Assembly: GCF_001590965.1 (NCBI RefSeq)
Contig: NZ_BCTW01000008.1
Location: 107,501 to 171,500 of the forward strand
DNA length: 64,000 bases
Direction of reading: 5' to 3'
Source: Novosphingobium lentum NBRC 107847
Lineage (GTDB): Bacteria; Pseudomonadota; Alphaproteobacteria; Sphingomonadales; Sphingomonadaceae
The position numbers and the translations under genes are program-made. Each line of letters starts with the position of its first letter. Position 1 is the stretch's first letter. Shown piece by piece: positions 1-9,184 of this stretch. The notes under the pieces are model-generated. The model was given only the letters and a program-made list of their open reading frames with translations, did not search any database and was not told the DNA's origin.

Positions 1-1241
1 ACGATGTCCTGCCGTACTTTCGCCAGTCGGAAGACCACTTTGCGGGCGCGGATGAATTTCACGGCGCCGGTGGCGAGTGGCGGGTGGAGGAGCAGCGGCT
101 GCGCTGGGACATCCTCGATGCGTTTCGCGATGCGGCGGTGGCTGCCGGGATCCCGCCGAGCGACGACTTCAACCGCGGCGACAACAGTGGCGTCGGCTAC
201 TTCAAGGTCAACCAGCGCGGCGGATGGCGCTGGCACGCGGGCAAGGCGTTCCTGCGGCCGGTACGCCAGCGTCCGAACTTGTGCATCATCACCGGGGCGA
301 CGGTGGAGGCGGTAACTCTCGACGGTCGCCGCGCCACCGGCGTGCGGTATCGCCACAATGGGCAGCAGCGTGCGGTGCTGGCGGGCGAGGTCGTGCTGTC
401 CGCCGGTGCGGTGGCCAGCCCGGTGCTGCTCGAACGGTCGGGCATCGGCGATGCGGCGGTGCTGGGTGAGCACGGCATTGCGGTGGCCCATCACTTGCCC
501 GGGGTCGGCGCCAACCTGCAGGACCACCTGCAATTGCGCTGTGTCTGGCAGGTCGAGAATGGTGGCACGCTCAACACGCGCTATCGCAGCCTGTTTAAGC
601 GCATGGCGATGGGCCTGGAATATGTGGTGCGCCGCACCGGCCCGCTGTCGATGGCGCCGAGCCAGCTTGGCGCATTTGCGCGCTCACGGGCTGATCTGGC
701 GACGCCCGACTTGCAGTATCACGTGCAGCCGTTGAGCCTCGATCACTTCGGCGAGCCCTTGCATCCGTTCGATGCCTTCACCGCCTCTGTCTGCCAGTTG
801 CGTCCCGAGAGCCGGGGTTCGGTGCATTTGTCCTCGCCCGACCCGGCAGGTGCCCCGCTGATCCGCCCGAACTATCTGACGACCGAAGGTGACCGCCAAG
901 CCGCCGCCGAGGCGATCCGGCTCACCCGCCGCATTGTCGCGCAGGCGCCGCTGGCGCGTTACCGTCCGGTGGAAATCAAGCCGGGCCCGGAATTCGCAAC
1001 ACAAGCCGATCTGGTTCGCGCGGCGGGTGCGATCGGGACGACCATCTTCCACCCGGTCGGCACCGCCGCGATGGGCAGCGGGCCGCAGGCGGTGGTCGAT
1101 GCGCAACTGCGCGTCCACGGGATCGAGCGGCTGCGCGTGATCGATGCCTCGGTGATGCCGACGATCACGTCGGGCAACACCAATTCGCCCACGATCATGA
1201 TTGCCGAAAAAGGCGCGGCGATGTTGCTGGGCGCGGGTTGA
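1..1241 (+). CDS. GMC-family FAD oxidoreductase (choline/alcohol dehydrogenase-like), 5' truncated
   Basis: The reading frame is open from base 3, so the gene starts upstream of the window; about 413 C-terminal residues are visible. It belongs to the glucose-methanol-choline oxidoreductases, FAD enzymes that oxidise alcohols to aldehydes. Visible landmarks are the second GMC signature region (GAVASPVLLERSGIG), the active-site region with its His (FHPVGTAAMG) and the C-terminal DASVMP...NTNSP...EKGA block that holds the second catalytic residue and closes the FAD site. The N-terminal dinucleotide-binding motif lies outside the window. The substrate cannot be told from the sequence. The 3' end overlaps a small convergent membrane-protein gene by 47 bp. 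Confidence 0.9.
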   Translation, partial: DVLPYFRQSEDHFAGADEFHGAGGEWRVEEQRLRWDILDAFRDAAVAAGIPPSDDFNRGDNSGVGYFKVNQRGGWRWHAGKAFLRPVRQRPNLCIITGATVEAVTLDGRRATGVRYRHNGQQRAVLAGEVVLSAGAVASPVLLERSGIGDAAVLGEHGIAVAHHLPGVGANLQDHLQLRCVWQVENGGTLNTRYRSLFKRMAMGLEYVVRRTGPLSMAPSQLGAFARSRADLATPDLQYHVQPLSLDHFGEPLHPFDAFTASVCQLRPESRGSVHLSSPDPAGAPLIRPNYLTTEGDRQAAAEAIRLTRRIVAQAPLARYRPVEIKPGPEFATQADLVRAAGAIGTTIFHPVGTAAMGSGPQAVVDAQLRVHGIERLRVIDASVMPTITSGNTNSPTIMIAEKGAAMLLGAG

Positions 1242-1530
1242 GCGACGCCGCCGACCGTGGATCGGGCAGCGTGAACCTCGGCCGTGCGACCGGTCGGAAC
1301 AAGTCGCCGCCCGCCAGCAGCATGGCCAGCGCCAGATGCGCGACCGGCACGGCGACCGCCGCCATGGCGAACTCTACCGCCGTCAGCGGATGCGGCGCCG
1401 GCGATTGCAGCAGATAATACAGTTGGGCGATCACGCCGGCAGCCGCCAGCATCAACCCTGCACCCATGCCGCGCACGATGTGGTTCGCACCGATCCGGTT
1501 CGCCATGTTCGCTTGCTGGTTGTTCGACAT
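1195..1530 (-). CDS. Small hypothetical membrane protein (111 aa)
   Basis: The start ATG at 1530 has a good ribosome site (AGGAG about 10 bases upstream), which favours it over longer in-frame starts. The product opens MSNNQQANMANRIGANH, then has two hydrophobic stretches of about 20 residues (around residues 18-40 and 45-72), and ends in a Pro/Arg-rich tail. It is probably a two-pass inner-membrane protein. I recognise no family. Its 3' end runs 47 bp into the GMC oxidoreductase on the other strand, which is unusual enough to make the last residues uncertain. Confidence 0.55.
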   Translation of the reverse strand: MSNNQQANMANRIGANHIVRGMGAGLMLAAAGVIAQLYYLLQSPAPHPLTAVEFAMAAVAVPVAHLALAMLLAGGDLFRPVARPRFTLPDPRSAASLNPRPATSPRLFRQS

Positions 1531-1681
1531 GCGCGTTGCTCCTGTCGCCTCGTCAGGATCGATATGGTGCTGGCGGGCGTTACAGCGCGATGGGGAACAG
1601 CACCGACCGGCATAAGGAATGCGTAAAGGACTGCGTCGGTGGGTGTGAAAACGAGCCTGTGACGCAGGCGGCCTTGGCGCT

Positions 1682-2455
1682 ATGATCGGTGCGATGGGTC
1701 CTTCGATCGAGCTGCGCGGGGTGACCCGCCGATTTGGCGATACGCTGGCGGTGGCGGGCGTGGACCTGGCCATCGCGGCGGGCAGCTTTGTCGGGCTGGT
1801 CGGCACATCGGGATCGGGCAAAAGCACGCTGTTGCGCACGATCAACCGCCTCGATGGTGCCGCCACGGGCGCGGGCACGGTGGCGATCGGCGGCGTGCCG
1901 GTCGACCGCCAGCCGCTTACTGCACTGCGGCGCGGGATCGGTTATGCCTTCCAGAACGTCGGCCTGCTGCCGCACTGGACGGTGGCTGAAAACATCGCGA
2001 CTGCGTGGCGGATCGCTGGCCGGCCGACCGATTCGGTGCGGGTCACGGCGTTGCTCGAACGCGTCGGACTGGCACCTGATCTCGCGTCGCGGCGCCCGGC
2101 GGACTTGTCCGGCGGCCAGCGCCAGCGGGTGGGGCTGGCGCGGGCGCTGGCGGGCGAGCCGGCCATCCTGCTGCTCGATGAGCCGACCGGGGCGCTCGAT
2201 CCGGTGACCCGCGCTGCATTGGGCGAGACGCTGCGTGCGCTGCACGATCGGCTGTCGCTGACCACGCTGATGGTCACGCATGACATCAGCGAGGCGCTGC
2301 TGCTGGCCGATCGCGTGGTGGTGATGGAAGTCGGGCGTGTCGTCGCCGATGCCACCCCGGCGCAATTGCTGGCGGGTGAGGGTGGCGATCGTGCGCAGGC
2401 GCTCGTCGCGGTCCCGCGCGAGCAGGCGCGACGGCTCGCGGGGATGGTACGATGA
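1682..2455 (+). CDS. Osmoprotectant/glycine betaine ABC transporter ATP-binding protein
   Basis: 257-residue ABC ATPase of the ProV/OpuA/OpuC type, which powers uptake of glycine betaine, choline or related quaternary amines. Walker A (GTSGSGKST) lies at residues 41-49, the Q-loop at YAFQN, the signature LSGGQRQR near residue 142, Walker B with catalytic Glu (LLLDEP) near 163, and the switch His in VTHDISEAL. There is no C-terminal CBS pair, so it is shorter than ProV. A second ATG four codons downstream (1694) could be the true start. The stop overlaps the permease start by 4 bp (ATGA), showing translational coupling; the two genes form one operon. Confidence 0.9.
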   Translation: MIGAMGPSIELRGVTRRFGDTLAVAGVDLAIAAGSFVGLVGTSGSGKSTLLRTINRLDGAATGAGTVAIGGVPVDRQPLTALRRGIGYAFQNVGLLPHWTVAENIATAWRIAGRPTDSVRVTALLERVGLAPDLASRRPADLSGGQRQRVGLARALAGEPAILLLDEPTGALDPVTRAALGETLRALHDRLSLTTLMVTHDISEALLLADRVVVMEVGRVVADATPAQLLAGEGGDRAQALVAVPREQARRLAGMVR

Positions 2456-3993
2456 CCGGCGCGCTGCTGGCCGCGCTGTCGCACATGGGTGCGCCAATCG
2501 CGGCACATCTGGTGCTGTCGGTGTCGGCGCTGGCGCTGGGCATCGCGGTCGCGGTCCCGCTGGTGCTGCTGTCGGCGCGCAGCCCCCGGTTCGCGCGCGT
2601 CGCGCTGGGCGTGGCGAGCCTGGTCCAGACCATTCCCGCGCTGGCGCTGCTGGCGCTGTTCTATCCGCTGCTGCTGTCGCTGTCCGCGCTGCTGGGCGGA
2701 GGCATCCCCGCGCTGGGCTTTCTGCCTGCGCTGCTCGCGCTGGCGCTTTACGCGGTGCTGCCGATCCTGCGCAACGGCGTGACCGGGCTGGCGCAACTCG
2801 ATCCGGCGGTGCGCGATGCGGCCGATGCGATGGGGATGACGCTTGCGCAGAAGCTGCGCTGGGTCGAGGCACCGCTGGCCGCACCGTTCGTGATGGCGGG
2901 TATCCGCACCGCCGCCGTGTGGACGATCGGCGCGGCGACGCTGGCCACCACCGTCGGCGCGACCAGCCTGGGCGATCCGATCTTCGCCGGGCTGCAGACG
3001 CAGGACTGGGCGCTGGTGCTGGCGGGATGCCTTGCCGCCGCCGCGCTGGCGATGGCGGCGGACGCGCTGCTCGGCATGATCGAGCACGGCATCGCCAGCC
3101 GGCAGCCGAAGCTGGCGTGGACCGGGCTGGCGCTGGCCGGTGCCGGGCTGGCCCTCGCGCTGGTGCCGTTTGGACCCGCCGCCAAGCGCCCAGTGATCAC
3201 CGTGGGCGCCAAGAATTTTTCCGAACAATACATCCTCGCCCGCCTGATCGGCGCGCGGCTCGAACGCGCCGGATACGCGGTGCGCTATCGCGAAGGGCTG
3301 GGCTCGGCGGTGGTGTTCAAGGCGCTCGAGCGCGGCGATATCGACGTTTATGTCGATTACGCGGGTACGCTGTGGACCGCCGAGATGCAGCGCAAGGACA
3401 CGCCGCCGCGCGCCGCGATGATCGCCGGGATCGGGCAGTGGCTGAACCGGCCCGGCGGCGCGCGGCTGATCGGCGCGCTCGGGTTCGAGAACGCTTATGT
3501 CTTTGCGATGCAAGGCGACAAGGCGCGCGCGGCGCACATCGCCACGCTGGACGATCTGGCGGCGGCGTCGCCACGACTGGCGCTGGGCACCGACCTGGAG
3601 TTTCTCGACCGGCCCGAATGGGCGGCGGTGGCGCGCGCCTATCCTTTCGCGTTTCGCGAACAGCATCGCTACAGCCCCACGTTCATGTACCGTGCGCTGG
3701 AAAGCGGCGCAGCCGATGCGATCACCGCGTTTTCCTCCGACGGCCGGATCGCAGCGGACCATCTCGTCGTGCTCGCTGATCCCAAAGGCGCGGTGCCGAG
3801 CTACGATGCGCTGCTGCTCGCCTCGTCGCGCTGTTCCGGCGATCCGCGATGCCGGGGCGCGATCGCGCCACTGGCGGGCCGGATCGACGTCGAGACGATG
3901 CGCGAGGCGAACTACCGGGTAGACCGCGATGCCGACAAGCAATCGCCCGACGCGGCGGCGGCATGGCTGGCGCAACACTTGCGCGGGGAGTAG
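2452..3993 (+). CDS. Osmoprotectant ABC transporter permease fused to substrate-binding domain
   Basis: 513 residues in two parts. Residues about 1-240 are a polytopic permease with an EAA-type loop (ADAMGMTLAQKLRWVEAPLA) that contacts the ATPase encoded just upstream. From about residue 247 (ITVGAKNFSEQ) the chain is an OpuAC/ProX-like quaternary-amine binding domain, tethered on the periplasmic side by the last membrane segment. Fusions of this kind are known in the OpuC/EgtU-type transporters. With the upstream ATPase it makes a complete two-gene importer. The substrate (betaine, choline, carnitine or ergothioneine-like) cannot be decided from sequence alone. Confidence 0.9.
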   Translation: MTGALLAALSHMGAPIAAHLVLSVSALALGIAVAVPLVLLSARSPRFARVALGVASLVQTIPALALLALFYPLLLSLSALLGGGIPALGFLPALLALALYAVLPILRNGVTGLAQLDPAVRDAADAMGMTLAQKLRWVEAPLAAPFVMAGIRTAAVWTIGAATLATTVGATSLGDPIFAGLQTQDWALVLAGCLAAAALAMAADALLGMIEHGIASRQPKLAWTGLALAGAGLALALVPFGPAAKRPVITVGAKNFSEQYILARLIGARLERAGYAVRYREGLGSAVVFKALERGDIDVYVDYAGTLWTAEMQRKDTPPRAAMIAGIGQWLNRPGGARLIGALGFENAYVFAMQGDKARAAHIATLDDLAAASPRLALGTDLEFLDRPEWAAVARAYPFAFREQHRYSPTFMYRALESGAADAITAFSSDGRIAADHLVVLADPKGAVPSYDALLLASSRCSGDPRCRGAIAPLAGRIDVETMREANYRVDRDADKQSPDAAAAWLAQHLRGE

Positions 3994-4036
3994 TCGCCGG
4001 TCGTCCGCATGATGCGGCCGGAGGGGTTTGCAGTTG

Positions 4037-5299
4037 GTGAGCGGCGTGGTTCCAGCATCCCTGACCGGACTGATCGCCGCGCTGCTCGGCGGCCTGATCG
4101 TGGGGCTGGAACGCGGCTGGCGCCAGCGCGACGCGCGCGACGGCACCCGGGTCAGCGGTGTGCGCAGTTTCGGCCTGCTCGGCCTGGCAGGCGGCATTGC
4201 CGGCCTGCTGCCCAATGTCGTGGCCGCGGCGCTGGTGCTGGGCGTGGCCGCTCTGCTGGCCGTAGGCTACCGCCTGTCGGCGCGCAGCGATGCCCTTTCG
4301 GCGACGACCGCGATTGCCGGCATCCTGACCGTCGCCATCGGGCTGGTCGCGGTGCGCCAGTCGGCCACGGTGGCGCTCGGCGCGGCGGGGGCATGCTTCA
4401 TCCTGCTCAGCGCGCGCCGGTCGCTGCACGGATTGCTCAAGGGCCTGACCGAGACCGAGATCGAGGCGGTGGCGCGGTTCCTGCTGGTGGCACTGGTGGT
4501 GTTGCCGTTGCTGCCCGACGCCCAGTTCGGCCCTTACGACGCATGGAATCCGCGCAAGATCTGGATGGTGGTGGTGCTGGTCGCGGCGCTGTCGTTTGCC
4601 GGATACGTCGCCGCGCGGCGGATGGGGAGCGAGCGGGGAACGCTGGTGGTCGCGCTCGCCGGTGCGATCGTGTCATCGACGGCAGTGACGGCGGACCTGG
4701 CGCGCCGCCTGCGGTCGGAATCCGAAACGCGCGGGGCGCTCAGCGCCGGGATCGCGCTGGCCTCGATCGTGATGTTCGTGCGCGTGCAGGTGCTGGCGGC
4801 GCTGCTGGTGCCGCGGGCGCTGCCCTCGCTGATGCTGGCGATGGCACCGGCGACGCTGGTTGCCGGCGGGCTGGCGCTGCTGGGCTGGTGGCGGCAGCGC
4901 GATGATCGGGCGGCACCCACGCGCATTGGCAACCCCTTCGATTTCGGCCCGGCGCTGCTGCTGGCGCTGTCTGTGGCGGTGCTCTCGCTGGTGGCGCGGT
5001 GGGCGCTGGCGCGCTTCGGTGACGGCGGCATCGCGGTCGTGCTGGGGCTGACCGGGATGATGGACGTCGATGCCGCGGTGATCACGCTGTCGGGCATGCC
5101 GCAAACCAGCCTTGGCGGCGTGCAGGCGGGGCTGGTGCTCAGCGTGCCGGTTCTGGCCAACACCGCGATCAAGGCCGGGATGACCATGGTGATCGCGCCG
5201 GGACGCGCCGGACTGGCCGCCGCCATCCCCCTGCTGGCCGCGCTGGCCGCCTCACTCGCCGGTCTCGCGCTGTGGTACTGGGGGATCGTCGCGATCTAG
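4037..5299 (+). CDS. MgtC/SapB and DUF4010 family integral membrane protein
   Basis: About 420 residues, almost entirely hydrophobic, with around a dozen predicted membrane spans. The N-terminus has the MgtC-like block LLGGLIVGLERGWRQRD followed by GVRSFGLLGLAGG; the C-terminal half matches the DUF4010 domain. I chose GTG at 4037 because GGAGGGG lies about 10 bases before it; a TTG at 4028 is in frame but too close to that site. Function is unknown; MgtC-fold proteins are linked to magnesium stress or membrane homeostasis in other bacteria. It follows the ABC operon by about 40 bp and may be co-transcribed, though no functional link is evident. Confidence 0.85.
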   Translation: MSGVVPASLTGLIAALLGGLIVGLERGWRQRDARDGTRVSGVRSFGLLGLAGGIAGLLPNVVAAALVLGVAALLAVGYRLSARSDALSATTAIAGILTVAIGLVAVRQSATVALGAAGACFILLSARRSLHGLLKGLTETEIEAVARFLLVALVVLPLLPDAQFGPYDAWNPRKIWMVVVLVAALSFAGYVAARRMGSERGTLVVALAGAIVSSTAVTADLARRLRSESETRGALSAGIALASIVMFVRVQVLAALLVPRALPSLMLAMAPATLVAGGLALLGWWRQRDDRAAPTRIGNPFDFGPALLLALSVAVLSLVARWALARFGDGGIAVVLGLTGMMDVDAAVITLSGMPQTSLGGVQAGLVLSVPVLANTAIKAGMTMVIAPGRAGLAAAIPLLAALAASLAGLALWYWGIVAI

Positions 5300-5310
5300 G
5301 GGACCAGACG

Positions 5311-6717
5311 CTACAGCAGCGGGCTCATGATCCGGGCCAGGCTTTCGGGCAGGCGGCGCAGAGGATGGCGCGCGCGCCAGGTGGCGAGGTCGAGCCGGTC
5401 GCTGGCGGCGAGATAGCCTGCCTGAATGTGCAGCAGCCGGGCGATCGACGCATCGTCGTACAGCAGCAGGCTGGCTTCCTCGTTGAGCTGGAACGAGCGC
5501 ACGTCGACGTTGCTCGAACCCACCACGCCGAGCGTGCGATCGATGCTGGCGCTTTTGGCGTGGAGCAGGAAGTCGCGGTACTGGTGGATGCGGATGCCCG
5601 CTGCGAGCAATTGCTCGAAGTACGAACACTGGGCGAGATGGACGATCCGCTGGTCGACCACCGCCGAGACCACCAGATCGATCGTCACCTCGCGCGCGGC
5701 GGCGCTGCACATCGCGCCGATCACACTCTCGTCGGGGACGAAATAGGGCGTCACCAGCACCACGCGTTCGCACGCGCGGTGGATCTGCCACACCAGCATG
5801 GTCTCGAACCCCTCCAGCCGGTAGTCCGCGCCGCTGGGCAGCAGCTGGACGCAGGCATCGCCCGCCGGGTCCGGGATCGCCACCGGCGATGGTGCGGGCG
5901 GCTCCTCGCCCTCGATCGCCCAGTCGCCTGCGACCACGGCAGCCATCGCGGCCACGGCGGGACCGGTCACCCGCGCCACGAGTTCGTGGTTGACGATCTT
6001 CGGCTTGAAATCCTTGCGCACGATGTTCTGCGATCCGGCATAACCGATGGTGCCGTCGATCACGAACAGCTTGCGGTGATTGCGCATGTCGGCGCGGCTG
6101 CGGCGCCACAGCAGTCGCACGGGCAACGCCTCGCGCACTTCGACACCGCTCTGGCGCAGCATACGCCAGGTGCCGCGCCGCCATGTATGCGAGCCAACGG
6201 GATCGAACATCACCCGGCAACGCACGCCGCGCCGCACCGCCCCGGCCAGCGCCGTGGCAATCCGGTGGCCGACGGCATCGTTGGCGAAAATGTAGACCAG
6301 CAGATCGACGTGGCTTTGTGCGGCCTCGATATCCGCCACGAGCCGATCGAACACGCCGTCATAGTCGTCGATCAGTTCAACCGTGTTGCCGCCCGCGCTC
6401 GGCATGCGGCCAAGGTCGCGGGCGAACCGTCCGGCCTCGCCCGCATCGCAGCCTGCCGCGCGGTCGAGGCGGTCCGCGACGTCGAGATAGAACGGCCGCA
6501 GCGCCTGCGAGCGGCGATCCCGGGCGGCGGGGAAGCGCGGTCGGCCGATGAACAGGAACAGCAGCAGGCCCGGTCCGGGCAGGAAGAAGATCAGCAGCAG
6601 CCAGCTGGTCGTGGCGGCGGGCGAGCGCCGGAACGGCACGATGCCCAGAGCGCCCAGCCGGATGATCCATTCGGCGACATACCAGACGAGACGCAAGTCG
6701 GGATGGGACGGCAACAT
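5311..6717 (-). CDS. cls: Cardiolipin synthase
   Basis: 468 residues with the full bacterial Cls layout. Two N-terminal membrane spans (about residues 10-57) are followed by two phospholipase D domains, each with an HxKx4D motif: HRKLFVIDG near residue 215 and HAKSASIDR near residue 390. These form the active site that joins two phosphatidylglycerol molecules, or PG and PE, into cardiolipin at the inner membrane. Length and domain order are normal. It is convergent with the MgtC/DUF4010 gene, with 11 bp between the stop codons. Confidence 0.93.
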   Translation of the reverse strand: MLPSHPDLRLVWYVAEWIIRLGALGIVPFRRSPAATTSWLLLIFFLPGPGLLLFLFIGRPRFPAARDRRSQALRPFYLDVADRLDRAAGCDAGEAGRFARDLGRMPSAGGNTVELIDDYDGVFDRLVADIEAAQSHVDLLVYIFANDAVGHRIATALAGAVRRGVRCRVMFDPVGSHTWRRGTWRMLRQSGVEVREALPVRLLWRRSRADMRNHRKLFVIDGTIGYAGSQNIVRKDFKPKIVNHELVARVTGPAVAAMAAVVAGDWAIEGEEPPAPSPVAIPDPAGDACVQLLPSGADYRLEGFETMLVWQIHRACERVVLVTPYFVPDESVIGAMCSAAAREVTIDLVVSAVVDQRIVHLAQCSYFEQLLAAGIRIHQYRDFLLHAKSASIDRTLGVVGSSNVDVRSFQLNEEASLLLYDDASIARLLHIQAGYLAASDRLDLATWRARHPLRRLPESLARIMSPLL

Positions 6718-6774
6718 GCTGCCTTGTAACGCGAAAATGCCCCGATGCGAGCCGCCTGACAGCCGCCGCGCCGA

Positions 6775-7401
6775 TCAGTCGGCGTCGGCGCCGCTCCAGC
6801 CGGGCAAGTGCCGGGCACTCGGGCTGCGCGCCAGCGTCACGGCATCCGCGACGGTTGCCGGTTCGAGCATGGCGGCCCGCTTGTGCGAAACGCGGTGGCG
6901 GAAGAAATCGGCCCACAGGAACTCGCTGTAGGGCGTCAGGTTCTTGGCATAGCCGCCGGCCCGCCGCACTTCGCCCGCCAGCGAGCGATAGGGATCGTCG
7001 CCCAGCCCGGTCAGCTTGCGCGGCAGCGCGCCATACTCGCGCCGTTCGCCGCTGGCATCGAACGTGTGCAGCCAGTTGCAGTTGTCCATGAACGTCAGAA
7101 ACTGCGGCTTCTTGAGGTGATCGAGCCGCGCCACCACGCTGATCAGCACGTGTTCGACCCCTTCGTGGTGCAGCGCGAGCGCGAGATGGTGATGGTCGAT
7201 CAGCCAGGGCCGCTTCCGGGGACCGATGACGACGGGGATCATGTGCTCGCCCAGGAACAGGCCGCCGTCGGTCTTGGCATGCGCGGTCCACTGGCTGCGC
7301 TTGCGGGCGACTTCGGCCATGCCGACGGTCATCTGCGTGGGTCGCAGGTCCATCAGCCGGGCAGGGTGGAGTTGCGGCTCGACGTTAGGTCGCATGGTCA
7401 T
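6775..7401 (-). CDS. ParB-like (ParBc_2) protein, hypothetical function
   Basis: 208 residues resembling the ParBc_2 group of putative ParB/sulfiredoxin-fold proteins. Visible landmarks are the opening PQLHPARLMDLRPTQMTVGM, the nucleotide-site-like LIDHHHLALAL and the C-terminal SEFLWADFFRHRV. The chosen ATG at 7401 has GGGAGAAG 4-5 bases upstream; it lies inside the last codons of the SulP gene, overlapping by 17 bp, so translation is probably coupled. This group is not the chromosome-segregation ParB, since the DNA-binding HTH is missing. A nucleotide-binding or hydrolysing role is possible but unproven. Confidence 0.75.
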   Translation of the reverse strand: MTMRPNVEPQLHPARLMDLRPTQMTVGMAEVARKRSQWTAHAKTDGGLFLGEHMIPVVIGPRKRPWLIDHHHLALALHHEGVEHVLISVVARLDHLKKPQFLTFMDNCNWLHTFDASGERREYGALPRKLTGLGDDPYRSLAGEVRRAGGYAKNLTPYSEFLWADFFRHRVSHKRAAMLEPATVADAVTLARSPSARHLPGWSGADAD

Positions 7402-9064
7402 TGGTCTTCTCCCGATCGAAGGCATCTACGGCATCGGCCACGCTGAAGCCGGCGCCGGCAAACAGGCGGTCGAGGCCAGCGCGCGCCAGTATCGCGCGAA
7501 CGTTGTCGTGCGCCCGGGCAAGGTGCAGCGTCTGGCCGTTGGCGTGCAGGCTGGTGTCGAGTTCGGCCAGCGCATCGACCGCGCTGCTGTCGAGATCGTC
7601 GCTTTGCTCGAGGCTGAGCACGATCGCGATCCCAGCGGGCAGGGCAGCGGCGGCCTTGGTCACCGCGCCCACGCATACGTCGGCATTGGCGAAGAACAGC
7701 GGCGCGCCGGGACGGAACACGGCTACCCCGGCGATCCGGCGGGCATCGGTGTGCGTCGCCAGGCTGACGAAATCGTGGCTTTGGCCAACCCGGCCGAGCT
7801 CGTCGATCCGTACGCCGGCCAGCCTGCGCAGCAGCGCCGCCAGCGACAGCGCGATGGCCAGCAGCATACCGTTGAGCACGCCCAGCAGCATCACCGCGAC
7901 CGCCGCGCCGAGCGCCACCCAGCCGTCGCGGCCCAGTTCGAACAGCCGGCGCAGCGGGCGCGGCGCCAGCGAATGGGACAGCGCCGCGATCACGATCGCC
8001 GCCAGCAGCGGTTCGGGGATGCGCGCGACCAGCCCGCTCGCCGTCAGCACGAGCACCAGCAGCGCGATCGCGGCGACGCACGCGGTCAGGCGGGTGGTGG
8101 CACCGGCGGCCTCGCTGGCCGATCCGGCGGAAAATCCCGCGCCCACCGGCATGCCCTGGATAAGTGCCGAGGCCATGTTGGCCAGCCCGATCGCGCCCAG
8201 TTCGCGGTTGGCATCGACCGTATCGCCGTTGCGCAAGGCGAGCGAGCGGATCGTGCCCCAGCTTTCGGCAAACAGGATCAGCGCGAGCGGCAGCGCCAGC
8301 TGCGCCAGCCGCGACCACACCGCAAAGCTGAACGTTGGCCATTGCGGCAGCTCGATCGCGATGGCCACCGGCCCGACCAGCCGCACGCCCAGCTGCGGCA
8401 GGTCGGTTGCGAACGACAGCGCGATGCCGGCCAGCAGCACGATCGGCGCGGCGGGCAGCTTGGTGAACTGCCGCAGCATCAGCAGCAGCGCCAGCGCCGT
8501 CGCGCCGATGGCGACGCTGGCCGGATTGGCCGCGCCGATATGGGAGAGGATCGCGCCGGCCAGCGCGGGCAGCCCGCCGGCGTGGACATCCAGCCCCAGC
8601 AACGTCGGCAACTGGCGCACGATGATGGTGATCGCCAGCCCGAAGGCGAAGCCGCGCAGCACGGGCCGGGCGATGAACCCGGACAGACTGCCAAGCTTCA
8701 TCGCGGCAGCGAGCAGGAACAGGACCGCGACCAGCGCCACGACCATCGTGGCCATCAGCCCCTTGTCGGCGGCGGTGCCGGGCAGCGCGGCCAGCGTCGC
8801 CGCCAGGATCGCCGCCGAGGACGACGTCGGCGCGACGATCGCGAACCGGCTGCGTCCAACGGCGGCATAAGCCAGCCCGCCGGCAATCGCGGCGAGGATC
8901 GCGCGCTCCGGCGCCAGCCCGGCGATCGCCGCATAAGCGACCGCCTCGGGCAGCATCAGCCCCGCGACCGAAATGCCCGCGACGGTATCGGCAATGCGCT
9001 GGGGACGGCCCGTGATCTTCGCTCCTTCGGCACCCCGTTTGCCGACAAGATGAAACGATCGCAA
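7385..9064 (-). CDS. SulP family inorganic anion transporter with STAS domain
   Basis: 559 residues. The first 400 or so form a SulP/SLC26 permease with 10-14 membrane segments (for example EAVAYAAIAGLAPERA near the start, a family signature region). The last 110 or so are a cytoplasmic STAS domain (VFRPGAPLFFANADV...SAVDALAEL). Relatives carry sulfate, bicarbonate or other small anions; the exact ion cannot be read from the sequence. The downstream ParB-like gene overlaps its 3' end, suggesting a two-gene operon. Confidence 0.9.
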   Translation of the reverse strand: MRSFHLVGKRGAEGAKITGRPQRIADTVAGISVAGLMLPEAVAYAAIAGLAPERAILAAIAGGLAYAAVGRSRFAIVAPTSSSAAILAATLAALPGTAADKGLMATMVVALVAVLFLLAAAMKLGSLSGFIARPVLRGFAFGLAITIIVRQLPTLLGLDVHAGGLPALAGAILSHIGAANPASVAIGATALALLLMLRQFTKLPAAPIVLLAGIALSFATDLPQLGVRLVGPVAIAIELPQWPTFSFAVWSRLAQLALPLALILFAESWGTIRSLALRNGDTVDANRELGAIGLANMASALIQGMPVGAGFSAGSASEAAGATTRLTACVAAIALLVLVLTASGLVARIPEPLLAAIVIAALSHSLAPRPLRRLFELGRDGWVALGAAVAVMLLGVLNGMLLAIALSLAALLRRLAGVRIDELGRVGQSHDFVSLATHTDARRIAGVAVFRPGAPLFFANADVCVGAVTKAAAALPAGIAIVLSLEQSDDLDSSAVDALAELDTSLHANGQTLHLARAHDNVRAILARAGLDRLFAGAGFSVADAVDAFDREKTNDHAT

Positions 9065-9184
9065 TCGATGATCGTCGGGACAGCGGCCGCGGTCACGTCA
9101 CGGCGCGCGCCGGTTGAGCCGGGCGGTCAAAATGTTAACCATACCGAATGTAACGACGCGGGCTGACACGGACATGGGAACCGC

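Noticed and set aside
1942..4215. Long minus-strand open frame (over 700 codons) opposite the ABC transporter genes
   Set aside because: High-GC DNA leaves antisense frames open; the translation is Arg/Ala/Pro-rich, has no domain, and the plus-strand genes have clear motifs and coupling.
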